8,370 bases of DNA from Planctomycetota bacterium (GTDB lineage: Bacteria > Planctomycetota > UBA8742 > SKZP01), in the NCBI GenBank assembly GCA_007127275.1, contig SKZP01000388.1, positions 1 to 8,370 on the forward strand, written 5' to 3'. How positions within the stretch are numbered: the stretch's first letter is position 1; every line of letters starts with the position of its first letter. The notes under the pieces were generated by a model, which saw only the letters and a list, made by a program, of their open reading frames with translations, ran no database searches and was not told where the DNA came from. The position numbers and the translations under genes are program-made. Of the stretch, positions 1 to 6,444 are shown piece after piece.

Positions 1-1362
1 GCCCATCACGAACTGCGGCAGGAAGGTCATGTTGAAGCCGAGGAAGACGAGCAAGGCACCGATGCGCCCGCAGGTCTCGTTGTACATCCGCCCCGTGATC
101 TTCGGCCACCAGTGGTGCACGGCACCGAACAGCGCGACGATCGTGCCGACCATCACGTAGTGGAAGTGCGCGACGACGAAGTAGGTATCGTGCAGGTGCA
201 CGTCGGTGGCCATTGCCCCGAGGAACAGCCCGGTCAGCCCGCCGATGCCAAAGATGAAGATGAAGCTCATCGCGTAGAGCATCGGTGTGGTCAGCGTGAT
301 CGCACCGCGGTGCATCGTCGCAATCCAGTTGAACACCTTGATCGCCGAGGGAATCGCCACGGAGAAGGTGAGGAAGCTGAAAATCGTGCTCGCCATCGCG
401 CTTTGCCCGGAGGTGAACATGTGGTGCCCCCAGACGAGGAAGCCGAACAGCGCGATCGCGATCGAGGAGAAGGCGATGAACTTGTAGCCGAAGATGTGCT
501 TGCGGCTGTGCACGGAGACCAGCTCGGAGACGACCCCCATCGCCGGGAGGATCATGATGTAGACGGCCGGGTGGGAGTAGAACCAGAAGAAGTGCTGGAA
601 CAAGACCGGGTCGCCTCCCATCGACGGCGTGAAGATGCCGATGTGGAAAATGTACTCGACGAAGAGCAACAGCAGCGTAATACCGAGCACCGGCGTGGCG
701 AGGATCTGAATGATCGCCGTGGCGTAGAGCGCCCAGAGCATCAGCGGCATGCGGAACCAGGTCATTCCCGGCGGGCGCAGCTTGTGGATCGTGACGATGA
801 AGTTCAGCCCGGTGAAGATCGAACTGAAGCCGAGGATGAACGCCCCCATCACCGCAAGCGGCACGTTCGTGTCGGTCGAGGTCGAGTAGGGGGTGTAGAA
901 GGTCCAGCCGGTGTCGAGCGAGCCGGTGAACAACACCGTGACGAAGAAGATCGCGCCGATCACCCAGAGGTAGTAGCTGAGCAAATTGATCCGCGGAAAG
1001 GCAACGTCCTTGGCGCCGAGCATCAACGGCAACACGAAGTTGCCGATCCCGGCGGGGATACCGGGGATGATCACGAGAAACACCATGATCGCGCCGTGCA
1101 GCGTGAACAGCTGATTGTAGGTGTCGGGGCCGACAATGAATTCGCCGGCGAAAAGGTGCTCGGTGCGCACGAGCATCGCGAGGACGCCGCCGGCGAGGAA
1201 CATGATGCCGATGCCGATCATGTACATCACGCCGATGCGCTTATGATCGAGCGTCAGCATCCAGGAGAGGATCCCCCGGGTGGCATCAAGGTAGTTGCCG
1301 GTGGCCCGATGCTGGACAAAGCCGTTCGGGGCGATCGGTGTACTGGACGGTTGATCTGCCAT
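1..1362 (-). CDS. coxA: Cytochrome c oxidase subunit I, A2-type haem-copper oxidase (3' partial)
   Basis: Catalytic subunit that reduces O2 to water and pumps protons. The first 454 residues are visible, running to helix XI; roughly 90-140 C-terminal residues lie beyond the left edge. Ligands seen are H89 (haem a, LHGAIMVF), H264 (CuB), H313 and H314 (Cu[10 protein letters not shown]), H399 (haem a3) and H401 (haem a) in [10 protein letters not shown]268, four residues after H264, is the cross-linked Tyr. Helix VI reads FYSHPAVY (261-268): Tyr-Ser replaces the usual motif, and Ala266 stands where A1 enzymes have the proton-channel Glu, which defines the A2 subfamily. D119 (D-channel entrance, [11 protein letters not shown]) and K342 (K-channel, [10 protein letters not shown]) are kept. 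The start is ATG at 1362, giving the short polar N-terminus normal for the family; its ribosome site is weak. Subunit III and assembly genes would be expected downstream. Confidence 0.98.
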   Translation of the reverse strand, partial: MADQPSSTPIAPNGFVQHRATGNYLDATRGILSWMLTLDHKRIGVMYMIGIGIMFLAGGVLAMLVRTEHLFAGEFIVGPDTYNQLFTLHGAIMVFLVIIPGIPAGIGNFVLPLMLGAKDVAFPRINLLSYYLWVIGAIFFVTVLFTGSLDTGWTFYTPYSTSTDTNVPLAVMGAFILGFSSIFTGLNFIVTIHKLRPPGMTWFRMPLMLWALYATAIIQILATPVLGITLLLLFVEYIFHIGIFTPSMGGDPVLFQHFFWFYSHPAVYIMILPAMGVVSELVSVHSRKHIFGYKFIAFSSIAIALFGFLVWGHHMFTSGQSAMASTIFSFLTFSVAIPSAIKVFNWIATMHRGAITLTTPMLYAMSFIFIFGIGGLTGLFLGAMATDVHLHDTYFVVAHFHYVMVGTIVALFGAVHHWWPKITGRMYNETCGRIGALLVFLGFNMTFLPQFVMG

Positions 1363-1389
1363 GGTTCCAACGCTTCAGGTTGCGGGTTG

Positions 1390-1407
1390 GCTTGCGGCGG
1401 TGCAAGC
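1390..1407 (-). other. Short hairpin in the coxB-coxA gap
   Basis: GCTTGC-ACCGCC-GCAAGC on the minus strand: a six-base-pair stem with a six-base loop in the 72-nt gap. There is no U-tract after it, so it does not look like a terminator. It lies about 28 nt upstream of the coxA start, which has only a weak Shine-Dalgarno (GGAA). It could affect coxA translation or mRNA processing, or be chance. Confidence 0.35.
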
Positions 1408-1434
1408 AAGCACGTTGCGGCTCAAGTCCTCGGA

Positions 1435-2652
1435 CTAGTTGCTGTTTTCCTCTGGCTCGGGAAGCTGCTCGATCAAGCGGTCGACGTCGACTTCCGGATC
1501 TTCACGCAACTCTTCCACCATGCTCTCGTAGCGCTCGGGGAAGAACTCGCGCAGGAAGGTGAGCCGGTCGATCATCGCCTGCTCGGGATCGGCGAGCGAC
1601 TTCATGTAGATGATCAAGGAGCGGAGCTCCTGTTCGCGGAGCTGACCGCGGAAGCTCGGCATCGTGCCCGCTTCCCCTTCGAAGCCCACCGAGGTGTAGG
1701 TTAGCGGTTCAAGTATGGCTTCCCGCACATAGTTCTCGAACGCTTCCGGGTCGGTGGCATAGTCGAAGGTGAGCCGCTCGCCGTCTTCGCTGCGAATCAC
1801 TTCGCGTGGCTCGGCGAATAGGGGCCCGAGGCCGGGGCCGGTGTCGACCTCGTCTTCCGTGCTGTGGCAGACGGCGCAGCGTTGGGCAAAGACGCGCCGG
1901 CCCGCTTCGAAGGGGTCGGGATCCTCCATGCGCTCAACCTGTTCGGCCATCCAGGCGTCGAAGTCGGTTCGCGACCAGATCTTGATCTCGCCGGTCATCA
2001 GCGAGTGGTTGCGCCCGCAGTACTCGGCGCAAAAGAGGTTGTAGTACTCATCCTCCTCGAGCTCGGGATCGTCCTCGGCGCGCGCGGTCTTGCGCGTCGC
2101 CTTGAACCAGGTGTGCGTGTAGCGCCCCGGCATCAGGTCGCGCTTGACGCGAAACTCCGGCACGAAGAAGCTGTGGATGTAGTCCTGCGAGGTCATCACG
2201 AGGCGAATGTTCTCGTTGACCGGAAAGACCACCCCTTCCTTCCCGGTGACTTGCACGCCGTTGGGGTAGGTGAACGTCCAGACCCAGCTTTCGTCCTCGA
2301 CGTCGACGAACACCTCGTAGGCGTCGGCCGGCGGCGTGTAGGCATCGAGATACTCGATGAAGCCGTAGAAGAAGATGATGATTACGATGATCGAGGGGAT
2401 GATGCTCCAAGTCAGCTCGAGCTTCGTGTTGTGGGTGATCGTGCTTTTCGAGATCTCCTCGGGCCGTGCGCGGTAGCGCACCGCGAAGTAGACCATCAGC
2501 ACAGTGATCAGCACGAAGAAGATCACCGAGATGCCGAGGATGAAATAGAACACCCAGTCGATGCGCGGCGCGAACTCGGAGGCCTGCACCGGCAGCCAAT
2601 AGCTCGCCTCGGCGAGTGGCATTGTAGCGAGGGTCGGTGTGGGCAACGTCAT
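1435..2652 (-). CDS. coxB: Cytochrome c oxidase subunit II fused to cytochrome c (caa3-type CoxB)
   Basis: A 405-residue subunit II of a caa3 oxidase; it takes electrons from ACIII or soluble carriers and passes them to haem a in CoxA. Two membrane helices lie at about 33-57 and 83-101. The periplasmic cupredoxin domain has the aromatic motif SWVWTFTYP (122-130) and complete CuA ligands: H160, C208, E210, C212, H216 and M219. A fused cytochrome c domain follows, with CAVCH (C259, C262, H263) and probable axial M331 in GTMPSF. Two oddities are visible. W182 to C208 is 26 residues where about 13 is usual, an acidic insertion (about 187-202). The cytochrome domain is also followed by an acidic tail (about 355-405) of Glu/Asp-rich, probably helical sequence. 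The N-terminus has no clear cleavable signal before helix 1. It starts 7 nt after sco and ends in TAG 72 nt before coxA. Confidence 0.97.
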   Translation of the reverse strand: MTLPTPTLATMPLAEASYWLPVQASEFAPRIDWVFYFILGISVIFFVLITVLMVYFAVRYRARPEEISKSTITHNTKLELTWSIIPSIIVIIIFFYGFIEYLDAYTPPADAYEVFVDVEDESWVWTFTYPNGVQVTGKEGVVFPVNENIRLVMTSQDYIHSFFVPEFRVKRDLMPGRYTHTWFKATRKTARAEDDPELEEDEYYNLFCAEYCGRNHSLMTGEIKIWSRTDFDAWMAEQVERMEDPDPFEAGRRVFAQRCAVCHSTEDEVDTGPGLGPLFAEPREVIRSEDGERLTFDYATDPEAFENYVREAILEPLTYTSVGFEGEAGTMPSFRGQLREQELRSLIIYMKSLADPEQAMIDRLTFLREFFPERYESMVEELREDPEVDVDRLIEQLPEPEENSN

Positions 2653-2659
2653 CGTCCGT

Positions 2660-3640
2660 TCACTCCTTCAACTGGGTCGAGTCGTTCGAATCCTCGGTGG
2701 CGCTCTCTGCAAAGCTCGGCTCTTGCGGCCCGGGCTCTCCGTCATGACGCGAGCGACGCGATTCGCGCCACCACATCACGCCAAGAAAGCCGCCGAGCAA
2801 CAGGACCATCAACGCGCCGGCGAGCGACATAATGGCGCGCGCGTTGGCGACGTAACTGTTCGCGTCGGGGTCGTATTGAAAGCAAAACAAGAAGGCGCGA
2901 TCCATCAGCGTCCCCTCGATCTTGCCTTGCGAAGCCTCCATCAGCCCGAAGCGCAGCACCTCCCGCGGATACTCGTGCTGGGGGATCACCCCGGAGAGCC
3001 GCCCCTCGGGCGTGAGCAGGAACAGCGCCGAGTGGTGCGCGAAGTGGGTCTCTTCCGGATCGACGCTCGGGTCGACCTTGAAGTGAAAGCCGATCGTCTC
3101 GGCGAGCCTCCGGACGTCCTCGGCGTGCCCCTGGCTGGAGAGCCAGTGCCAGCCCTCCTCCCACTCGGGACGATCATAGGTGGCGAGGTGGTTCCGTTTC
3201 TTCGCCGCGGCGAGCTCCGGCCCTTCCTCATGGTAGAAGCTTACGGTGATCACCTCGAAGTCTTCGCCGACCTGCAAGGCGTTGTTTCCGTCCCAATCTG
3301 CGAGTGCGTCGAACCCGTCGCACATGCCCGTCAGCACGAGGTTACATAACTGCGGGCAGGTGTAATAGACGAGCGCGAGCGCCACTGGCTTCGTTCCGTC
3401 GATCAGTTCGGAAAGCTCAACGCTCTCGCCTTGCTCGTTGCGGAAGCGCAAGTCGAGCGGCACCTGCGCATTGAGCTGCGGCTCGATCTCCGTCTCCTGC
3501 TGCTCGGGAATCGGCGTGTTCAGCTGCGCCTCGGCCGGGGAGGCGAGGAGTCCGAGCAGGATGCACAGCCCCGCGAACCGCGCAGCCGGGGCGTGCGGTG
3601 TACGGGTCGCGCGTGTTGTCACTGTCATGGGGTCGCTCAT
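2660..3640 (-). CDS. sco: SCO1/SenC-family copper chaperone with C-terminal membrane anchor
   Basis: A 326-residue thioredoxin-fold copper chaperone that, by family, matures the CuA site of oxidase subunit II on the periplasmic side. A signal peptide (about 18-38, ending SPAEA-Q, no lipobox) precedes the domain. The copper-binding CxxxC is C95/C99 in YYTCPQLCNLVL. The partner His is H202 or H203 in HFAHHSALFLLTPEG; the spacing to the Pro favours H202. Unlike the usual N-anchored SCO proteins, a hydrophobic helix at about 268-290 followed by a basic then acidic, Ser-rich tail suggests a C-terminal anchor. ATG at 3640 is chosen because the signal peptide follows it; the preceding Shine-Dalgarno is weak (GAGAG). 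A second ATG at 3628 is possible. The open frame back to 3772 begins with TTG and is overlap with the upstream gene. Its last codons and stop (CTG AAG GAG TGA) contain the coxB ribosome site. Confidence 0.94.
   Translation of the reverse strand: MSDPMTVTTRATRTPHAPAARFAGLCILLGLLASPAEAQLNTPIPEQQETEIEPQLNAQVPLDLRFRNEQGESVELSELIDGTKPVALALVYYTCPQLCNLVLTGMCDGFDALADWDGNNALQVGEDFEVITVSFYHEEGPELAAAKKRNHLATYDRPEWEEGWHWLSSQGHAEDVRRLAETIGFHFKVDPSVDPEETHFAHHSALFLLTPEGRLSGVIPQHEYPREVLRFGLMEASQGKIEGTLMDRAFLFCFQYDPDANSYVANARAIMSLAGALMVLLLGGFLGVMWWRESRRSRHDGEPGPQEPSFAESATEDSNDSTQLKE
2663..2668 (-). promoter_or_regulatory. coxB ribosome binding site inside the end of sco
   Basis: AAGGAG on the minus strand, 10 nt before the coxB ATG at 2652. 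It is made of the last two sense codons of sco (Lys-Glu), so sco and coxB are probably translationally coupled. It favours ATG 2652 over the internal Met codon ten residues later. Confidence 0.7.
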
Positions 3641-3653
3641 CGCTCTCGCTCGC

Positions 3654-4064
3654 TCATTCACCGGGTTGGGTCTGGGCGGATTCCGACGGTGCCACCGAGG
3701 CGCCTGCCAGCCTGAGCGCCTCGTCGATCGGCAGGCGCCGTTCGAGGGCTTCCCGCTCCTCGGGATCGGCAATGTGCGCGGACTGCTCGGCAGGATCTTC
3801 CAATACGGCCCGCTTCTCTTCGAGGTAGGCCTCGTAGTTCGGGTGCGGCGCCATGTAGACTTTTTGCTCGATCTCCATCTGCTCGAAGTAGAGATAAAAG
3901 CCCATCGTGCCGAGGATCACCAACAAGACGATCAGCGCACCGATCACCCCCGCGGCGGCGAGCGGCCCCGGCGTCGGATCGTCGTGACCGAGCTCGAACT
4001 CCGACTTGGCGTGCTCGGGCTGCGTCGTCGCTTGCGGCGCCTCGGATTGTGTTTCGCTGGCCAT
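3654..4064 (-). CDS. Small single-helix membrane protein between actF and sco; unassigned
   Basis: A 136-residue protein I do not recognise with confidence. The N-terminal 33 residues are hydrophilic (Ser, Glu, Gln, Thr, Pro). One strong membrane helix spans about 35-60 (from GPLAAAGVIGALIV to GFYLYF), followed by a charged segment rich in Glu and Arg and a conserved-looking LPIDEALRLAG (111-121), then a low-complexity tail. No Cys or haem motif is present. ATG at 4064 is the start: GAGGAG lies at 4075-4080 with 10 nt spacing, the same as for coxB, while an in-frame extension to 4088 would begin with TTG and consume that site. The position, last in the act set and first before the oxidase set, suggests a small ACIII subunit (ActG-like) or an accessory or linker subunit of the ACIII-oxidase assembly. 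This is inferred from context only. It ends 13 nt before sco. Confidence 0.8.
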   Translation of the reverse strand: MASETQSEAPQATTQPEHAKSEFELGHDDPTPGPLAAAGVIGALIVLLVILGTMGFYLYFEQMEIEQKVYMAPHPNYEAYLEEKRAVLEDPAEQSAHIADPEEREALERRLPIDEALRLAGASVAPSESAQTQPGE

Positions 4065-4074
4065 CGGTGACTCA

Positions 4075-4080
4075 CTCCTC
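4075..4080 (-). promoter_or_regulatory. Ribosome binding site of the small membrane protein gene
   Basis: GAGGAG on the minus strand, 10 nt before the ATG at 4064. It lies inside the frame of the longer TTG reading from 4088, which argues for the shorter protein. A 5-bp hairpin (ACTTC/GAAGT, three-base loop, 4082-4094) lies just upstream. Confidence 0.65.
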
Positions 4081-4118
4081 AACTTCAACGAAGTACCGTA
4101 CGTCCTCGTCGGGCTTGC

Positions 4119-5429
4119 CTAGAAGGGTTGGTGAAAGTGCAGCGACTCTTGCAGACGCGGGTCGCGGATCGCGACCAGCCGGTTGCGCCGGGCGATCAGC
4201 AGCGTCGCCCCAACGAGCAAGGCGGCCATCCCGCCGAAGAGCAGCAAATCGAGCGGTGCATAGCCAAAGGGAATCCCGGCGGTAATCGTGCCGTAGGCCC
4301 CTTCGGTGGCCGCGTAGCCGTGGTGATACAACACCGAGGGCGTGACGATCCAGTACAGATCGATCCAGTGGAAAACGAGCAGCCAGGCGGCCCAGAAGCA
4401 GAGCAGCCCCTTGCGTAGCTTCACCCAGCGCGAGAGGATCCCGAAAAGCGGAATGAAGAAGTGGCCCGCCATCAGGATGTAGCTGAGCGTCACCCACTGC
4501 TGCGCGTCCCCCTCGAGGTGGGCGCTTGCGCGGCGTTGATAGAAGATCGTCTCCTCGGGAATCGTCGCGTACCACTGCAGCATGAACTGCGAAAAGGCGA
4601 TGTAGGCCCAGAAGATGACGAAGGCAAACATCAGCTTGCCGAGGTCGTGCTGGTGCTCCCGTGTGATCGCGCTGCTCAGCTTACCGGAGGCGTGCAGCGC
4701 GGCAAGGCTCAGAATCATGAAGGCGACGAAGCCGAGCACGGCGCCGGCGAAGAAGTAGACCCCCCAGATCGTCGAGAACCAGTCCGGCTCGAGCGTCATC
4801 AACAGGTCCATGCTGAACACCGTGACGACCAGCGCGTAGACGAGCATCCCGGGGGCGGAGATCGCGCCGAGCCGCTTGCTCTCGGCGAGGTCGCCGGTTT
4901 CGTCCTGACGCGTCGAATGGCGCCACATCAGCCAGGCAAGCCCGCCAAGGATCACGAAATAGACGATGAAGCGCAGGGTAAAGAAGGGCAGGTTGAGAAA
5001 CGGGCGCTTCTCGGCGACGAGCGTGTAGGCCTTTTCCTCCGCGGGGATCTGCGCCGTCCACGGATAGAGCGCGTCGGCCCAGGCGGCGACAATCAGCGGA
5101 ATGGCGAGCAGCGCGAGCAGCGGGATCGTCATCGCGAGGCACTCCGCCCAGCGACGCATCGAAGCCGACCAGCCGGCCCGCGTCAGGTGGTGCAGCAAGA
5201 CGAAGAAGAGCGCGCCGACGGCGAGACTCAACGCAAAGGCGTAGTTGATCAGGTAGGCCCGCAGGAAATGGACGAGCCCTTCCTCGCCATAGGCGAAGAT
5301 GCCGAGCAGGGCGGCAACGACGACGAGCACGAGCCCGAGCCCGAACAGGCCGAGGCCGAGCTTCTGGGCGCGCTCGCCAAGCCGTAGCTCCTTGTCGTCG
5401 AGCGTGATGTATGTCACCGGGTGACCCAC
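4119..5429 (-). CDS. actF: ActF, NrfD-like membrane subunit of alternative complex III
   Basis: A 436-residue polytopic subunit with about ten hydrophobic helices, paralogous to ActC and packed beside it in known ACIII structures. It is usually considered to help form a proton path rather than bind a cofactor. Family signatures in this numbering are LEPDWFSTIWGVYFFAG (213-229), HDLGKLMFAFVIFWAYIAF (261-279), MLQWYATIPEE (283-293) and a soluble C-terminus ending DPRLQESLHFHQPF. The start is GTG at 5429: a strong GGAGGAG lies at 5434-5440, and the protein then begins just before the first helix as expected. The frame stays open upstream to a TTG at 5537, inside actE, but those 36 residues are Ala/Ser/Thr-rich and no Shine-Dalgarno supports them. 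A second GTG at 5417 is a less likely start. The gap to actE is 73 nt and to the next gene 54 nt. It ends in TAG. Confidence 0.94.
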   Translation of the reverse strand: MGHPVTYITLDDKELRLGERAQKLGLGLFGLGLVLVVVAALLGIFAYGEEGLVHFLRAYLINYAFALSLAVGALFFVLLHHLTRAGWSASMRRWAECLAMTIPLLALLAIPLIVAAWADALYPWTAQIPAEEKAYTLVAEKRPFLNLPFFTLRFIVYFVILGGLAWLMWRHSTRQDETGDLAESKRLGAISAPGMLVYALVVTVFSMDLLMTLEPDWFSTIWGVYFFAGAVLGFVAFMILSLAALHASGKLSSAITREHQHDLGKLMFAFVIFWAYIAFSQFMLQWYATIPEETIFYQRRASAHLEGDAQQWVTLSYILMAGHFFIPLFGILSRWVKLRKGLLCFWAAWLLVFHWIDLYWIVTPSVLYHHGYAATEGAYGTITAGIPFGYAPLDLLLFGGMAALLVGATLLIARRNRLVAIRDPRLQESLHFHQPF

Positions 5430-5433
5430 GATA

Positions 5434-5440
5434 CTCCTCC
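5434..5440 (-). promoter_or_regulatory. Ribosome binding site deciding the actF start
   Basis: GGAGGAG on the minus strand, 4 nt before the GTG at 5429 (6 nt counted from the GGAGG core). It is the only strong Shine-Dalgarno in the actE-actF gap, so it favours the GTG over the open reading upstream to a TTG at 5537. Confidence 0.8.
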
Positions 5441-5460
5441 GCGTGCTGGTAGCGTTTTCG

Positions 5461-5483
5461 GCCGAGTCGGCGGCGACTACGGC
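5461..5483 (-). other. Hairpin in the actE-actF gap
   Basis: On the minus strand the gap can fold as GCCG-T-AGTCG-CCGC-CGACT-CGGC: nine GC-rich base pairs with one bulged T and a four-base loop. It is followed by an A-rich stretch rather than a U-tract, so it does not look like an intrinsic terminator for the operon. It lies about 20 nt upstream of the actF Shine-Dalgarno. A role in mRNA processing or stability between subunit genes is possible but inferred only from the inverted repeat. Confidence 0.45.
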
Positions 5484-5502
5484 GTCGTGCGTGGTGGCCT
5501 GT

Positions 5503-6444
5503 TCACTCCACTCCGATCGGTGCCTCGTCGCTTTCAATCATCTCGATGAGCGTCGCCCGGTAGCGTTCGTCCCCAGCCGCGCGCAAGGCACGCAGATAGA
5601 GCACGATCGCCCAGCGATCCTCGGGAAAGACCTGCGAGCCGAAGGGCCCCATGTTGCCGTAGCCGTCGCGAATCACCGTATAGGCGTAGCTGTCAAGCCG
5701 CGCCTCGCCGTAGAGTTCGCGCACCGCCACGGCCAACTCCGCCGATTCGAGCGGCTCGCCGGCCTGCGTCTCGTGGGCGGCGTAAAGCTCGGCAACGCGT
5801 TGCTGATAGAACGGCAAGCCGAACAACTCCTCGGGCTGCGGCAACCGTTCGGGTTGGCGCTCGGCGTCGATCCAGAAATCCTGCGCGGCGCGCTGAATCA
5901 TCGACTCGGTCAGCGTCGGGTCCGTCAAGTTGGCGGGGCCCAGCGGGGCGACCCCACGTCGCAGCAGCGTTTCCCGTTCCATCCAGCGCTGCACGATTCC
6001 GTCGCCGTCGCCGGCCACGGAATGGCACGCCGCGCAGAAGATCTCGAAGCGTTCCTTGCCGCGCTGCAGAAAGTCTTCATCGGCCGCGGCGACGACTCGC
6101 GGGGGAAGACCTTCCGCAAAGGCAAAGGCCTTTCCCTCGCCATCCGGGGTGTCGTGGAATTCGACCCCACGGTAGTAGGGGGATTGCTCGAGCGTGTTCC
6201 ACAACTCACCGCGGGCGACGGTGCCGGCGACGCGCGGGCGCATTGCCGGGCCGGGGTTGACGCCGTCGGGCGAGTAGAACATCGTGTCCGACTGCGCGTT
6301 GAAGCGCGGCTGCACCATCATGTCCTGGTGCCAGCTATACGGCGGCTCCGGCGACTTCGAATAGCGCATCTGGAAGGCGAACGCCAGGGGAATCAGAAGG
6401 ATCAGCCCCCCAATCACGATGGCATAGATGATCGGCCTCGGCAT
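5503..6444 (-). CDS. actE: ActE, mono-haem cytochrome c subunit of alternative complex III, with a large insertion
   Basis: A 313-residue membrane-anchored cytochrome c subunit. An N-terminal helix (about 5-25) lacks a lipobox Cys, so it is probably an uncleaved anchor, unlike ActE proteins that are lipoproteins. The family motif RPRVAGTVARGEL (69-81) precedes the haem site CAACH (C137, C140, H141). The likely axial Met is M265 in GYGNMGPF, followed by EDRWAIVLYLRAL (275-287), the usual C-terminal helix of the domain. From H141 to M265 is 124 residues, whereas ActE proteins I know have about 45-50. The extra stretch (about 175-255) is charged, rich in Gln, Glu and Ala, probably helical, and unrecognised. 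The start ATG at 6444 lies immediately after the actD stop. Function by family: it accepts electrons from ActA haems and passes them toward the oxidase. A fused second domain was considered, but no second CxxCH is present. Confidence 0.93.
   Translation of the reverse strand: MPRPIIYAIVIGGLILLIPLAFAFQMRYSKSPEPPYSWHQDMMVQPRFNAQSDTMFYSPDGVNPGPAMRPRVAGTVARGELWNTLEQSPYYRGVEFHDTPDGEGKAFAFAEGLPPRVVAAADEDFLQRGKERFEIFCAACHSVAGDGDGIVQRWMERETLLRRGVAPLGPANLTDPTLTESMIQRAAQDFWIDAERQPERLPQPEELFGLPFYQQRVAELYAAHETQAGEPLESAELAVAVRELYGEARLDSYAYTVIRDGYGNMGPFGSQVFPEDRWAIVLYLRALRAAGDERYRATLIEMIESDEAPIGVE

Noticed and set aside
451..466. GCGATCGC palindrome resembling the cyanobacterial HIP1 repeat
   Set aside because: It is an isolated occurrence inside coxA explained by Ala/Ile codons in GC-rich DNA; the other gene content does not point to Cyanobacteria.
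112..1704. Long plus-strand open frame of 530 codons across coxA and coxB
   Set aside because: It runs in exact codon register opposite coxA and coxB. Its lack of stops follows from their near absence of TTA, CTA and TCA codons. The product is Arg/Glu/His/Asp-rich with no recognisable domain, and the opposite strand has complete catalytic motifs.
1864..2832. Plus-strand open frame of 322 codons opposite coxB
   Set aside because: It is an antisense shadow in the coxB codon register; coxB has all CuA and haem ligands.
3641..3772. N-terminal extension of the SCO protein to a TTG at 3772
   Set aside because: It overlaps the small upstream gene, is Arg/Pro-rich, and would bury the signal peptide. 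ATG 3640 places the signal peptide at the N-terminus.
4461..5387. Plus-strand open frame of 308 codons opposite actF
   Set aside because: It is register-matched antisense to actF, with a highly charged composition and no domain.
5461..5483. actE-actF hairpin as an intrinsic terminator
   Set aside because: No U-tract follows it on the minus strand, and actF continues the same operon with its own ribosome site.
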